DNA of 64,000 nucleotides from positions 62,001 to 126,000 of the forward strand of contig NZ_JFFR01000027.1 in the NCBI RefSeq assembly GCF_000695685.1, read 5' to 3'. The position numbers and the translations under genes are program-made. Positions 45,616-56,206 of this stretch are shown here, piece after piece; position 1 is the first letter of the stretch; every line of letters starts with the position of its first letter. The stretch is from Vibrio fortis (GTDB lineage: Bacteria; Pseudomonadota; Gammaproteobacteria; Enterobacterales; Vibrionaceae). The notes under the pieces are model-generated. The model was given only the letters and a program-made list of their open reading frames with translations. It did not search any database and was not told the DNA's origin.

Positions 45616-46641
45616 ATGGTTGCATATTTATTGAAGCGTTTCGCGTTAGTTGTACCGACGTTTCTAGGGATCACAATACTCATCTTCGCGATTACCCGCT
45701 TTGTGCCGGGTGGTCCGGTGGAGCGCATGCTAGCAAATATGCAGCCGCAAGGTGATGGTGCTTCGGCGAGCGCTGTAGTGGGCCAAAACTCCGCACTTTC
45801 AGAAGAACAGTTGGCAGACTTAAATAAGTTTTACGGTTTAGATAAACCCGTAACAGAAGCTTACCTAGATTGGCTGTCACGCTTGGTTCAATTCGACTTA
45901 GGTGAATCGACTCGTTACTACGAGCCAGTTACTGAGATGATCTTTGAGCGACTGCCAGTGTCTGCAATGTATGGCGGCATCACTTTCTTTATCAGTTACT
46001 TCATTTCGATCCCGCTTGGCTATTACAAGGCCTTGAAGCACGGCAGCGTTTTTGACTCCGCTTCGTCAATCATGATTTTTGTTGGATACGCATTACCAGG
46101 TTACGTAGTGGGTGTTCTGCTTATCACTTTGTTTAGCTACCACTTAGAGTGGTTCCCGATGGGTGGGTTTGTCGACGATGATTTTGATGATTTCACCACA
46201 TTGTCAGAGCAGGTGACAGACATCCTCTGGCATGCAGTGCTGCCTCTAATTTGTTACTTAATTGGCGATTTCGCCACATTAACCATGACCATGAAAAATA
46301 ACCTGATGGAGAACCTGTCATCGGATTACATTCGAACCGCGATTGCTAAAGGTCTGCCATTTAGACAAGCCATTCGTAAGCATGCGCTTCGCAATAGCTT
46401 GATTCCGATTGCGAGCCACTTTGGTAACTCACTACTGTTTTTCATGACTGGCTCATTCTTGATTGAAGTGATCTTCGATATCAATGGCATCGGTCTGCTA
46501 GGTTACGAATCTATTGTAGAGCGAGATTATCCCGTGGTGATGGGTATTGTTGCGATTAACGCATTGGTACTGCTACTTGGCAATATTTTATCTGATGTGT
46601 GCGTTGCGCTTGTCGATCCTCGTGTGAAGTTTGGAGCGTAA
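45616..46641 (+). CDS. Peptide ABC transporter permease, second system (YejB/OppB-like)
   Basis: 341 residues with 'MVAYLLKRFALVVPTFLGIT' (TM1), 'TRFVPGGPVERMLANM', six helices and the EAA loop 'RTAIAKGLPFRQAIRKHALRNSLIP'. It is clearly related to YejB but is a distinct gene, not a recent copy. A GGAG lies about 14 nt upstream of the ATG. It begins an operon that runs through the ATPases, an outer-membrane protein and a metalloprotease. Confidence 0.9.
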   Translation: MVAYLLKRFALVVPTFLGITILIFAITRFVPGGPVERMLANMQPQGDGASASAVVGQNSALSEEQLADLNKFYGLDKPVTEAYLDWLSRLVQFDLGESTRYYEPVTEMIFERLPVSAMYGGITFFISYFISIPLGYYKALKHGSVFDSASSIMIFVGYALPGYVVGVLLITLFSYHLEWFPMGGFVDDDFDDFTTLSEQVTDILWHAVLPLICYLIGDFATLTMTMKNNLMENLSSDYIRTAIAKGLPFRQAIRKHALRNSLIPIASHFGNSLLFFMTGSFLIEVIFDINGIGLLGYESIVERDYPVVMGIVAINALVLLLGNILSDVCVALVDPRVKFGA

Positions 46642-46643
46642 TC

Positions 46644-47702
46644 ATGTCTCGACTAAATCTATTCACTATCAATCCGTTAACCAGAAAACAGATAAAGCGC
46701 TTCAAAGAGATCAAGCGTGGCTACTGGTCACTTATGTTGTTGTCGACACTATTGATTTTGTCTCTGTGTGCAGAAGTGCTGATTAATAGCAAAGCGCTGG
46801 TTGTGCGTTACCAAGGCGAGTACTTCTTCCCAATTTTTTCCGATGTGTATTCAGGCAGCACTTTTGGCTTGGACTATGCGGCAGAAACTAACTATCGCGA
46901 CCTGCAGCAGAACTTTGAATATGAGAACAATGGCGACTTCGTGTTATTGCCATTGGTTCCTTGGAATGCATTTGAACAGGACTTTTCAGGCAACTTTCCG
47001 CCTAATGCTCCGGATTTTGAATCGCAACATTACCTAGGTACCGACGTTATTGGTCGCGATATTCTTGCCCGTTTGGTCTACGGCTTTCGAACTGCGATGG
47101 GCTTTGCTTTGCTGACAATGAGCATCGCCTACGTCATTGGTGTCACGGTTGGCTGTGCAATGGGATTCTTCGGCGGGAAATTCGATTTAGTGGTGCAAAG
47201 GCTGATTGAAACGTGGTCAATGGTGCCGTTCCTCTACGTAATTATGATTTTGGTTTCCATAGCGCAACCCACCTTTATGCTGTTCGTCCTGATCAACGTG
47301 GCATTCAGCTGGATGGGTATTACCTGGTACATGCGAACCATGACATACAAGGAGTCAGCGCGAGAATATGTGTTGGCTGCCAAAGCTTTAGGTGCTTCCA
47401 CTGCAAGGATCATTTTCCACCATATCTTGCCCAATACCATGGTGATGATAGTGACGCTAGCACCTTTCACTATTGCTGCGAACATTACTGCTCTGACGGC
47501 GTTAGATTATCTGGGTCTTGGCCTTGTTCCGCCAACACCTAGTTGGGGAGAGCTGTTACAGCAAGGGAAGTCGAACTTGGATTCACCTTGGATTGTTGTG
47601 TCTGTGGTAACAGCGATTGTTTCTGTGTTGGTCATGGTGACCTTCATTGGTGAGGCCATTCGTACCGCTTTCGACCCGAAAAAATACACTCTATATAGAT
47701 AG
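46644..47702 (+). CDS. Peptide ABC transporter permease, second system (YejE/OppC-like)
   Basis: 352 residues from the ATG at 46644, immediately after the previous stop codon. Like YejE it has a large periplasmic insert after TM1, with 'VVRYQGEYFFPIFSDVYSG', then 'HYLGTDVIGRDILARLVYGFRT' and EAA-like 'LAAKALGASTARIIFHHILPNTM'. Pairs with the preceding permease. Confidence 0.9.
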   Translation: MSRLNLFTINPLTRKQIKRFKEIKRGYWSLMLLSTLLILSLCAEVLINSKALVVRYQGEYFFPIFSDVYSGSTFGLDYAAETNYRDLQQNFEYENNGDFVLLPLVPWNAFEQDFSGNFPPNAPDFESQHYLGTDVIGRDILARLVYGFRTAMGFALLTMSIAYVIGVTVGCAMGFFGGKFDLVVQRLIETWSMVPFLYVIMILVSIAQPTFMLFVLINVAFSWMGITWYMRTMTYKESAREYVLAAKALGASTARIIFHHILPNTMVMIVTLAPFTIAANITALTALDYLGLGLVPPTPSWGELLQQGKSNLDSPWIVVSVVTAIVSVLVMVTFIGEAIRTAFDPKKYTLYR

Positions 47703-47718
47703 AAACAAGGAAGTAATC

Positions 47719-49542
47719 ATGTATAGATTTGCACTTATTTCACTGCTGTTCAGTGGTTTGGCTCAGGCAGCCACACTACCGAGCGACCTGCAATGGCAGA
47801 GCAACTGGCAAGACCCTGTTTTTGCGTCGGACGAGGCTAAACGTGGCGGAACTCTGCGTAGTTACATGTTGAGCTTTCCACAAACTCTTCGCTCTGTCGG
47901 CCCTGATGCGAACTCGGGTATTCGCTTTTACATTATGGATGGCACGCCAAAGCTTGCTCAGCGTCACCCAAATACGGGCAAGTGGATCCCTCAACTTGCT
48001 GATGAGTGGGCGTTTTCGGATGACTACAAAACGGCTTACTTTAAGTTGAATCCAAAAGCCAAATGGTCTGATGGTGAAGCGGTAACGGCAGATGATTACC
48101 TGTTCATGCTGACGTACTACCGTTCTAAGGACATTATCGATCCTTGGTACAACGACTTCTTCAGAAACAGTATCGAAAGTGTCGAGAAGTTCGATGACTA
48201 CACCATCTCTATCACTGTCTCTGAGCCAAAGAGTAATGATGAGCTGATGGTGCTACTCAATACACCAAGTCACGGCTTGCAGCCACGTCCGCAACACTAT
48301 TTTGCCAATATTAATGATCAAAACGGCGATGGTATGGACGATAACTTTGTTCGTAAATATAACTTCAAAGCTGAACCAACGACGTCGCCTTACTACATAT
48401 CTAAGATCAACAAAGGTCGTAGTATTACCTTTAAACACGTTGGTGACGATTGGTGGGGATACGACAACAAGTATTACCAGAACCGCTTTAATGTGGACAA
48501 ATTACGTATCAAAGTAATTCGCGATTCGGATATTGCACGTAAACACTTTGAGAAGGGTAAATTAGATACCTTTGCGATGGTTCTTCCGCAAATGTGGCAT
48601 GAGAAGACAGACTCAGAACCTTTCACAAAAGGCTACATTCAAAAGTTTTGGGGTTTTAATCAAACACCACAAGGTGCGGGTGGCTTGTGGATGAATACCT
48701 CAATGCCGTTGCTGAATGATATCAACGTCCGTAAAGGGATCACTTTCGCCACCGACTTCGACGGTATGATCAAGAACGTACTTCGCGGTGACTACTCACG
48801 CAAGCCTCATGCTATGGGCTTTGGTCACGGTGATTACGACCTACCAGATGCGAAAGCGCCTGCCTTTGAACCAGAGCTGGCTATTGGTTATTTCGAAGCT
48901 GCTGGCTTTACCAACATTGGACCTGATGGTATTCGAGTCAATAAAAACGGTGAGCGTCTCAGCTTTAAGATTACTTATGGTTACAACATCTGGACTCCTC
49001 GTATTGCGTATCTCAAAGAGCAAGCCAAGCTAGCGGGTTTAGAGCTTAACCTGAACCTTGTAGATGGCTCAGCGGCATTTAAATACATCCTAGAGAAAAA
49101 GCATCAACTTGCATTTCTGAATATGGGTGGTGGTGAGCTTCCGGCATACAAAGAGTATTTTCACTCGAGTAATGCAAACCGAGTACAGACCAACAATCAC
49201 ACTAACTACAGTTCGCCAGAGTTGGACCGCAAGATTGAAGCATTCAAATCTGAATTTGATGCTGACAAAAAACATCAACTTTCTAAAGAGATCCAAAAAG
49301 CAATCTCAAATGCTTACGTAATTGTACCAGGCTACATGGTGCCTTATACACGCGATGCACACTGGCGTTGGGTTAAGTTTCCAAATAACCCGATGACGAA
49401 GAAAACCGGTGCGATGTTCAACATTCTAGGCACCAGTAACTTCTGGATTGATACCGAATTAAAACAACAAACTCAGTTGGCTTACAAAGAGGGCGAAACG
49501 TTCGAACCTGTCACTGTGATTGACGACCGTTACAGGCTATAG
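47719..49542 (+). CDS. Peptide ABC transporter substrate-binding protein, second system
   Basis: 607 residues from the ATG at 47719, with signal peptide ending 'SGLAQAATL' (cleavage after residue ~17). Family 5 binding protein: 'KRGGTLRSYMLSFPQTLRSVGPD', 'LNPKAKWSDGEAVTADDYLFML', 'MNTSMPLLNDINVRKGITFATDF'. It differs from YejA over much of its length, so ligand preference may differ. Placed third in the operon, after both permeases. AAGGAAG ribosome site. Confidence 0.9.
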   Translation: MYRFALISLLFSGLAQAATLPSDLQWQSNWQDPVFASDEAKRGGTLRSYMLSFPQTLRSVGPDANSGIRFYIMDGTPKLAQRHPNTGKWIPQLADEWAFSDDYKTAYFKLNPKAKWSDGEAVTADDYLFMLTYYRSKDIIDPWYNDFFRNSIESVEKFDDYTISITVSEPKSNDELMVLLNTPSHGLQPRPQHYFANINDQNGDGMDDNFVRKYNFKAEPTTSPYYISKINKGRSITFKHVGDDWWGYDNKYYQNRFNVDKLRIKVIRDSDIARKHFEKGKLDTFAMVLPQMWHEKTDSEPFTKGYIQKFWGFNQTPQGAGGLWMNTSMPLLNDINVRKGITFATDFDGMIKNVLRGDYSRKPHAMGFGHGDYDLPDAKAPAFEPELAIGYFEAAGFTNIGPDGIRVNKNGERLSFKITYGYNIWTPRIAYLKEQAKLAGLELNLNLVDGSAAFKYILEKKHQLAFLNMGGGELPAYKEYFHSSNANRVQTNNHTNYSSPELDRKIEAFKSEFDADKKHQLSKEIQKAISNAYVIVPGYMVPYTRDAHWRWVKFPNNPMTKKTGAMFNILGTSNFWIDTELKQQTQLAYKEGETFEPVTVIDDRYRL

Positions 49543-49555
49543 GGCGCAATATTAA

Positions 49556-50428
49556 ATGAAGCAACAAACAGTACTAAAAGTACGCGATTTAGAGGTGGAA
49601 TTCAGCACCGATGAAGGCGCAGTCAAGATCCTAAAAGGTGTCTCATTTGACGTTAAAGCAGGTAGAACCTTGGGCTTAGTGGGTGAATCGGGCAGCGGTA
49701 AAAGCGTAACATCAATGTCGATTATGGGGCTGTTACCTAAGCCATACGGGCAGGTAACAGCGGGTGAGATTTGGTATCGCGAGACGGATCTGACCAAGAT
49801 GGCGGAGCAGGATTTGTACCAAATGCGTGGCAACCGCATCTCTATTATCTTCCAAGACCCAATGACGGCGCTGAATCCAGTTCAAACCGTTGGTAATCAA
49901 TTAGTGGAAGTACTTGATCTACACCATCGCCAGATGTCTAAGGCTGAAAAGGTGGACTACGCAATCGGCTTACTAGAAAAAGTAAAAATTCCGATGCCTG
50001 AGCTTAGGTTTCAAGAGTACCCACATAACCTTTCTGGCGGTATGAGACAGCGAGTAATGATCGCAATGGCACTGGCTTGTAAGCCGGATGTGCTTATCTG
50101 TGATGAACCAACCACAGCGTTAGATGTGACAGTACAAGCCTCGATCCTCAAACTCATGAAAGAGCTTCAGGAAGAGACGGGCATGGCGATGATTTTCATT
50201 ACCCATGACTTAGGTGTGGTTGCTGAGATCTGTGATGACGTTGCGGTGATGTATGACGGACGAATTGTTGAAAACGCAGATGTTTTTGAGCTTTTTGATT
50301 ACCCGAAACACCCTTATACCAAGAGATTGCTTGGCCTGATTCCCGGCTTAGATTCAGAACCCAAGCAAGCAATACAGATTGACCCTATTGATCTGTCACT
50401 TTTTCCTGAATACCAAGGGGCATCGTAA
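49556..50428 (+). CDS. Peptide ABC transporter ATPase (OppD/DppD-like)
   Basis: 290 residues with '[15 protein letters not shown]' (Walker A), Q-loop '[17 protein letters not shown]', signature '[15 protein letters not shown]', Walker B '[12 protein letters not shown]' and C-terminal '[13 protein letters not shown]'. It overlaps the next ATPase gene by one base (TAATG). The two together replace a fused YejF in this second system. Confidence 0.92.
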   Translation: MKQQTVLKVRDLEVEFSTDEGAVKILKGVSFDVKAGRTLGLVGESGSGKSVTSMSIMGLLPKPYGQVTAGEIWYRETDLTKMAEQDLYQMRGNRISIIFQDPMTALNPVQTVGNQLVEVLDLHHRQMSKAEKVDYAIGLLEKVKIPMPELRFQEYPHNLSGGMRQRVMIAMALACKPDVLICDEPTTALDVTVQASILKLMKELQEETGMAMIFITHDLGVVAEICDDVAVMYDGRIVENADVFELFDYPKHPYTKRLLGLIPGLDSEPKQAIQIDPIDLSLFPEYQGAS

Positions 50429-51261
50429 TGGCAGAAATACTTAGAATCGAAGGGTTAAAACAGTATTACCTAACGGGTAAGGGTGTCTTCAAAAAAGGTT
50501 ATGTAATCAAAGCCGTCGATGGCGTTTCGTTCAGCTTAGAACAAGGTCAAACCTTAGGGCTGGTGGGCGAGTCTGGATGCGGTAAAAGCACTCTTGGGCG
50601 TACCATTCTCAAGTTGTATGAACCGACGGAAGGAAAGATCTTCTTCGAGGGTAAAGAGATCACGTCTTTGAACTCAAAGCAGATGAGACCGCTTCGCCGT
50701 GAAATGCAGATTGTCTTTCAAGATCCATTAGAGTCTTTGAATCAGAGACATACAGTAGGTGGCATCCTCGAAGAACCTTATAAGATTCATGGTATTGGCA
50801 CTCCAGCCGAGCGAAAACAATGGGTATTGGAACTACTCGACAAGATAGGTTTGCCGCACACGGCGATAAACCGCTATCCCCATGAGTTTTCCGGTGGCCA
50901 AAGACAGCGCATTGGCATTGCTAGAGCCATTGCGTTGAAACCGAAACTACTTATTTGTGATGAGTCAGTATCGGCGTTGGATGTATCAGTACAAGCTCAG
51001 ATATTGAATTTACTCCTCAAGATACAAAAGGAGATGAATCTATCCATCATATTTATCTCACACGATTTATCGGTGGTTAAACATATTTCAGACCACGTAG
51101 CGGTAATGAAAAAAGGGAAAATTGTCGAAATGGGAACCGCAAAAGAGGTGTATTCATCACCAAAGAATGAATATACCAAGGAGTTATTATCCGCGATTCC
51201 TATTACGCATCCTTCACAAAGAATAAAAAACAAAACAACTCAGGCGGCGAATAACTATTAA
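50428..51261 (+). CDS. Peptide ABC transporter ATPase (OppF/DppF-like)
   Basis: 277 residues with 'GESGCGKSTLGRTIL' (Walker A), 'IVFQDPLESLNQRHTVG', signature 'FSGGQRQRIGIARAI' and Walker B 'LLICDESVSALD' (Ser replacing the usual Pro-Thr, a known variant). The C-terminal 'NEYTKELLSAIP' is the OppF-type tail. Starts at the stop of the partner gene; 34 bp before the outer-membrane protein gene. Confidence 0.92.
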   Translation: MAEILRIEGLKQYYLTGKGVFKKGYVIKAVDGVSFSLEQGQTLGLVGESGCGKSTLGRTILKLYEPTEGKIFFEGKEITSLNSKQMRPLRREMQIVFQDPLESLNQRHTVGGILEEPYKIHGIGTPAERKQWVLELLDKIGLPHTAINRYPHEFSGGQRQRIGIARAIALKPKLLICDESVSALDVSVQAQILNLLLKIQKEMNLSIIFISHDLSVVKHISDHVAVMKKGKIVEMGTAKEVYSSPKNEYTKELLSAIPITHPSQRIKNKTTQAANNY

Positions 51262-51295
51262 AAAGAGAGACGGATTTAAATAGCAGAAGGACAGT

Positions 51296-52135
51296 ATGAA
51301 TAAAACAAAAGTATTGCCAATTCTATTGTTGGCAACGCCCTCGCTTGTGCTCGCAAACAACTTGCAGGATGAGTGGGTCGAGGGCGATGAAAAGAGTGCA
51401 TGGTCAGGTTATGTGAGTGCCGATTACTCGCGTAATGGTTACGAAGACAGTGCTTATCTAGCAAGTCGTGTCGCTTCAGCAACGGGTGTTTTGCGTTATG
51501 CCGTTACTGAAAAGTCTCGATTGCAACTCGTGGTATCTGGATATCACCAACAAGACGGTGATGTTTATGGTACTCGCGGCCAGTTCTGGAATGACACTTC
51601 TTTGTCTTGGGCTCGTAACGGACTATTTAATCCGACGGAAGGCTCCTCGGTAAGCGGTGAAATTAGGGCGATATTTCCCACTTCAGACACTTCAAAAAGA
51701 GAGGACCTGCAGTTTGGAACACGTGTGAAACTTCGTTGGAGTGCGACATTTGATGAGGTGCTAGATGGGCTAACACTGAGCAATACGCTACTGCTAAGAA
51801 AGAACTTTCATGAATATAAAACAGCTGGTGGGCATCAACTGATTGAGTATCGCTTGAGCAATCAAGTTTCCATGGATTATGCATTTGCAGACGACTTTTA
51901 TTTAAATATTTTCTTTATGCCGAGGCAGTCATGGAATTATCTGGGTAACTCACTTGATCCGACCCTTTTACATGGAGAAGAAATTGGTTACCAAATGACG
52001 GAGAGCATTTCGATGTCAGTTGGTATGACAAACAGTGTGGGTTATTACAACCCAGATAGAGGACAAAACCCGCTTAATGATCTGATTGACTTAAAAAAGA
52101 TGACCTATTACGCAGTGGTTAATTATCAGTTCTAG
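51296..52135 (+). CDS. Putative outer-membrane beta-barrel protein of the protease-importer operon
   Basis: 279 residues, signal peptide ending 'SLVLANN' (about residue 20), mature region of regular amphipathic strands ('WSGYVSADYSRNGYED', 'LQLVVSGYHQQDGD', 'DDFYLNIFFMPRQSWNYLG') and C-terminal 'AVVNYQF' with the terminal Phe recognised by the BAM machinery. I do not recognise the family. Its place between a peptide importer and a surface metalloprotease suggests a peptide pore or a protease-partner, but this is inference. Confidence 0.7.
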   Translation: MNKTKVLPILLLATPSLVLANNLQDEWVEGDEKSAWSGYVSADYSRNGYEDSAYLASRVASATGVLRYAVTEKSRLQLVVSGYHQQDGDVYGTRGQFWNDTSLSWARNGLFNPTEGSSVSGEIRAIFPTSDTSKREDLQFGTRVKLRWSATFDEVLDGLTLSNTLLLRKNFHEYKTAGGHQLIEYRLSNQVSMDYAFADDFYLNIFFMPRQSWNYLGNSLDPTLLHGEEIGYQMTESISMSVGMTNSVGYYNPDRGQNPLNDLIDLKKMTYYAVVNYQF

Positions 52136-52203
52136 CGAGAGAGCAAATTAATAAAAAGACATCGTTATTTAATAAACGATATAACTATAAATACAGGGAC
52201 ATT

Positions 52204-55200
52204 ATGTTTAGAAAAGCAATAATTGCAGCGAGTATCGCAGCTGTACTCAGTGGGTGTGGGGCCGAGGATCGTGCCTATGACACAGTCGAAAGATCCGCAA
52301 AAGAGTTGACCGTTCAATCTCTAGATACGGAATCATTGTGGATGTACATGCCTTCAACGGGTGAAGCTCCACGTTACGCGTTAACGCAGCGTGGTTTTTT
52401 CCAGGGCGACCCGAAATTAGTTAAGCTACGTTTTGACGAAACCAATGGTATATACGTTGAAGCGCTAGACCGCGATAAAGTTGATTCTCTAGAACCTAGC
52501 CGTTGGGACTCTGAAATCAACCGTATACCGGTACTGAAAATTCCAGGTGAATTCAGACAATACCGCTGTGCTGAAAATGCCTATGGCGAATGTGTCAATA
52601 AAGAAGAGATCAACAAGGATGAGAGCGTCGACTGGACAACCGCGACACACTTCATTCCTGATTACGAAAACATCGAATCACTATCAGAAGATACGCTAAG
52701 TACATGGTACACGGCTAGCAACGTATCAGAGAGCGCTGATCCACGTGTTATCTCATATGAATACAACCCAGAAGAGGGTGTGATTAATGTTGAGGTAGAG
52801 CGTACATTCACAGCTGACCCAGAAGATCAGTATGAGTTTGGTGGTCTAGAAAACTTGTCATTCAAGACTCGCTTTTTCTACTCTCTAGTTAAATTAGATA
52901 AGCTAGCGAGCTCAAACTACGAGCCAGTTTATTATCAGGGCCAAGACAGCGCGTACTACGGCTTTTTTAATGACAGCAAAGCGGTGAAAACGCACACAGG
53001 CGAAAGTGATGTTCAAGGTTCGCGCTTCGCTTACATCAATCGTTTTAACCCGAATCTGGAGTCGATCGATTACTACCTAAGCGATAGCTATTTTAAAGAG
53101 GGTAACGAAGTTTACCGTCAACTGACTATCGATACGATGAAAGAGGTCAACGAGTCACTTGAAGGCACCGGTGTTCCGCCAATCAAGATTGTGAATACCG
53201 ATGAAAAAGCGGGTATTCAATCTGGTGACTTACGTTACAACGTTTTCAATCTGATTGATGAGCCGGTAGATAATGGCTTGTTGGGTTATGGCCCATCGGC
53301 AACTAACCCGCTAACGGGCGAGATCATTCATGCTCATGTTAACCAGTACTTAGGCGTTATTCGTACTACCACTCGTCGTTATTGGGATGACTTGGCGATG
53401 CGCTATAACCGTCAAGAAATCGCCAAGCTTGCACCGAAAGTGGAGAGTGAATCCGATAGTGGTGAAGCTGATGGTGATGCAGCACCTGTAGTTGCTGAGC
53501 GCACTGACGTTGATGTGTTTAATGACATGATCGCGGCTGACCGAGGCCCAGACCAATTCGTTCCACAAGTTACTGAAGGCGAGATGGAATTTGTTGGTCA
53601 AGGCAAGTTCATTAACGAACTACCAAAAGCTGATTTAAACCATCAATTTGATGTAACCAACCAAGATGCAGCGCTAAAAGCGTTTTATAAACGTCAAGAT
53701 ATGCTGAAACGTTTCTCTGAGCAGAACGTCTACAGTGAAGACGCAATGTGGCTAAGTACTAATGCGAAAGGTCTGATCGCTGGTATTGACTACGCTGATG
53801 GTGGTTATTTTGCTGATGCTGAACAAAACACCATGAAAAAATGGAATGAGTTGAGCTTAGAGCAGCAGAAGCTCGCAAGTGAAGCGATCTCTGAGCATAT
53901 GTTTAAGTCGACTTTGATTCATGAGCTAGGCCATAACTTAGGTTTACGTCATAACTTCATGGGCTCAGTGGATAAGACGCACTTCTACACTACCGAAGAG
54001 TTGGCACAAAGTAGCCTGGGTCACCAAGGCAAACCTGCAGCATACAGCTCGATCATGGACTATGGTGCATCGATTTTTGATGAGTTGTTGGTCTTTGGTA
54101 AATACGATAAGGCTGCACTTAAGTTCGCTTACGCTCGTGAGATTGAAACCAACGAATTTGTTGGCGAATCAGTCCGTGATAAGACGGGCGCTCAAGTTCG
54201 TAAGACATACTCATTGGCAGAATACGACCGCCAGATGACCGAGGATTACAATGCGTATCCTACCGGCGTTATTGCTCACTTGCGTGCTAACGCAGGTACT
54301 GATGGTATCCCAGAGTTAGCGAGCTACCGCTTCTGTACCGATGAGCACACGACGACAAGTTTAACTTGTGATCGTTTTGATGAAGGTACATCGCTAACTG
54401 AGATTACAGAGTTCCGTATTCAGCGTTACTATGATAGCTATGAAACGGCGAACCGCCGAAATGGTCGTGATTGGTTCTCTCAATATCACCAATATGAATA
54501 CTTCTGGCAACGTATGTATGAATTCCAGAAGATACGTGACATTGTAGAAAACGTCGGTGAAATCGATTTTATTTTCGCACGTTACATCGGTGCTGATACT
54601 ACCAATAACAAAGGGCAGGTGTTTGAAGAGATCGCAGAGAACAACTGTTTAGATTGGCGTGGTAACCCAGTACCACTTGACAACATGTCTGCAGGTTTAC
54701 GTCCTATTTGTGATACGTACAATGCCGCAAATCTAGCAGCTGACTTCTTCTTAGATGTACTCACAGCGCCAGATAAAGTATGTGAGTTGGAAGAGCTAAG
54801 TGGTGTTGAGGGTGTGCCGAACCGTTATCGCTTTGCAAAACTGTCTGATCTTTGGCTAACGTACCAAAGTGGTATGTCTCTGAACCGAGACGTTCCAACG
54901 AGCTGTTTCGATGAGGAGCTTGTTCAGCTGCTGAAGAACCAAGCTAATGAGATTGTGATGCGCTCTGAGACGCGTGATGGTCATATTTGGTCAAGCCTGA
55001 AGGCTAACAACCCGTACCAAACTGCGTCTAATTCAGTTGATCTACTGGGTGTGTGGCCAGACAAACTGCTTGCTGCGCAAATGCTGGTTCGTCGCGACTC
55101 ACCATACATCGCAACAGAAAACTCAAGTCTAGCGTTGATTGATCTGTCAGATAAGATAACCAAGTTGTACACACACCTGTCAGATTTAGCTGGCCGACCT

Positions 55201-56139
55201 GAAGCGCGTCAAGCGATCTTCGTTGATGGCAATGGTGATTATGTTGAAACCGTACTTCGTTACCAGCCGAGTATGACTCAAACGATTGAAGCGGTACCTT
55301 CATACCTATGGCCAATGAAGCGTTACTTTGTGTTGGGAGGACAAGATGCCTTTGAATATTGGACTGAAGGTGCAACACAAGACACTGTGGTTCCTTACTT
55401 TGGTACGCTGTTAGCAAATTTATCTAAGTATAACCGTGCGAATGAATATGGCCTTGGTGATTCTGTTCGTGGTCTAAGTGATTCAATCGCGATTAACTTA
55501 GCTAACAGTTCAACCGCTGACCCAGACGGTATTAACTTTACTTGGAAAGGGGTGAACTACTCGCTGAACTCACGTAACTCACTTGCGAATGCTGTCGCTT
55601 CACGCGCCTTGTACCAAGATGATCAAAAAGCCCGTGTTGAGAAGCTAAACGGCTTGCCATATCGAGTTCGAAATGCGCTGTCTGTATTCAGAAACACACG
55701 TGACCGTAATGAAGCTCGTATTATTGCGATAGGTGACAAAGATGCGTTGGTTGCGCTTCGTGATACGACTGGTTTCGCACGCTGGACAATGTTCGACAGA
55801 ATGTTCGAAGAGTACGAAGAAGATGGCAACAAGTGTCTACGCTTTAAAGTGGATGGTGAGTCTGATGAAGATCACATGAAGCGCAAGTGTAACTCTCTAG
55901 CTCGCCTGCAAACCGCTCAAAACAGTGCGATTGGCAAGTTTGAGGATGACGAGCTAGACAATATGTTTGATGTGGCACAGATCTTTGGTGACCAAATTGC
56001 GGATAACAACACAAGTTCTCTCAATGCTGCTCACAAAGAAGTATACGACTACGACCCAGAAGAACTAAGACTTTGGAGTTCGAACGAGTATGTGACATAC
56101 CGCCGTGCTTTCGAACAGTTTCCTCGTTACACAAAGTAA
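52204..56139 (+). CDS. Large lipoprotein zinc metalloprotease (Met-zincin type)
   Basis: 1311 residues. The N-terminal lipoprotein signal has lipobox 'VLSGC' with acylated Cys18 followed by 'GAED', so it is anchored in a membrane. The catalytic site is 'HELGHNLGLRHNF': His573, Glu574, His577 and His583 (HExxHxxGxxH), followed by a Met-turn in 'SSIMDYGAS' (Met618), about 35 residues later. This is the metzincin arrangement, like the DUF4953/'Met-zincin' proteins of Bacteroidetes and proteobacteria. An acidic low-complexity linker occurs near 415-440. It is the last gene of the peptide-importer operon and has a strong terminator downstream. Confidence 0.9.
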   Translation: MFRKAIIAASIAAVLSGCGAEDRAYDTVERSAKELTVQSLDTESLWMYMPSTGEAPRYALTQRGFFQGDPKLVKLRFDETNGIYVEALDRDKVDSLEPSRWDSEINRIPVLKIPGEFRQYRCAENAYGECVNKEEINKDESVDWTTATHFIPDYENIESLSEDTLSTWYTASNVSESADPRVISYEYNPEEGVINVEVERTFTADPEDQYEFGGLENLSFKTRFFYSLVKLDKLASSNYEPVYYQGQDSAYYGFFNDSKAVKTHTGESDVQGSRFAYINRFNPNLESIDYYLSDSYFKEGNEVYRQLTIDTMKEVNESLEGTGVPPIKIVNTDEKAGIQSGDLRYNVFNLIDEPVDNGLLGYGPSATNPLTGEIIHAHVNQYLGVIRTTTRRYWDDLAMRYNRQEIAKLAPKVESESDSGEADGDAAPVVAERTDVDVFNDMIAADRGPDQFVPQVTEGEMEFVGQGKFINELPKADLNHQFDVTNQDAALKAFYKRQDMLKRFSEQNVYSEDAMWLSTNAKGLIAGIDYADGGYFADAEQNTMKKWNELSLEQQKLASEAISEHMFKSTLIHELGHNLGLRHNFMGSVDKTHFYTTEELAQSSLGHQGKPAAYSSIMDYGASIFDELLVFGKYDKAALKFAYAREIETNEFVGESVRDKTGAQVRKTYSLAEYDRQMTEDYNAYPTGVIAHLRANAGTDGIPELASYRFCTDEHTTTSLTCDRFDEGTSLTEITEFRIQRYYDSYETANRRNGRDWFSQYHQYEYFWQRMYEFQKIRDIVENVGEIDFIFARYIGADTTNNKGQVFEEIAENNCLDWRGNPVPLDNMSAGLRPICDTYNAANLAADFFLDVLTAPDKVCELEELSGVEGVPNRYRFAKLSDLWLTYQSGMSLNRDVPTSCFDEELVQLLKNQANEIVMRSETRDGHIWSSLKANNPYQTASNSVDLLGVWPDKLLAAQMLVRRDSPYIATENSSLALIDLSDKITKLYTHLSDLAGRPEARQAIFVDGNGDYVETVLRYQPSMTQTIEAVPSYLWPMKRYFVLGGQDAFEYWTEGATQDTVVPYFGTLLANLSKYNRANEYGLGDSVRGLSDSIAINLANSSTADPDGINFTWKGVNYSLNSRNSLANAVASRALYQDDQKARVEKLNGLPYRVRNALSVFRNTRDRNEARIIAIGDKDALVALRDTTGFARWTMFDRMFEEYEEDGNKCLRFKVDGESDEDHMKRKCNSLARLQTAQNSAIGKFEDDELDNMFDVAQIFGDQIADNNTSSLNAAHKEVYDYDPEELRLWSSNEYVTYRRAFEQFPRYTK

Positions 56140-56169
56140 TTAGGATGCAATAAACTAAGTCGTTAATTG

Positions 56170-56206
56170 AAGCCGGTTATTCTTTCTAGTCTAACCGGCT
56201 TTTTTA
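56170..56206 (+). terminator. Terminator after the metalloprotease gene
   Basis: AAGCCGGTTA (56170-56179) with TAACCGGCTT (56192-56201), 12-nt loop, then TTTTT. It separates the protease operon from the two-component pair. Confidence 0.88.
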
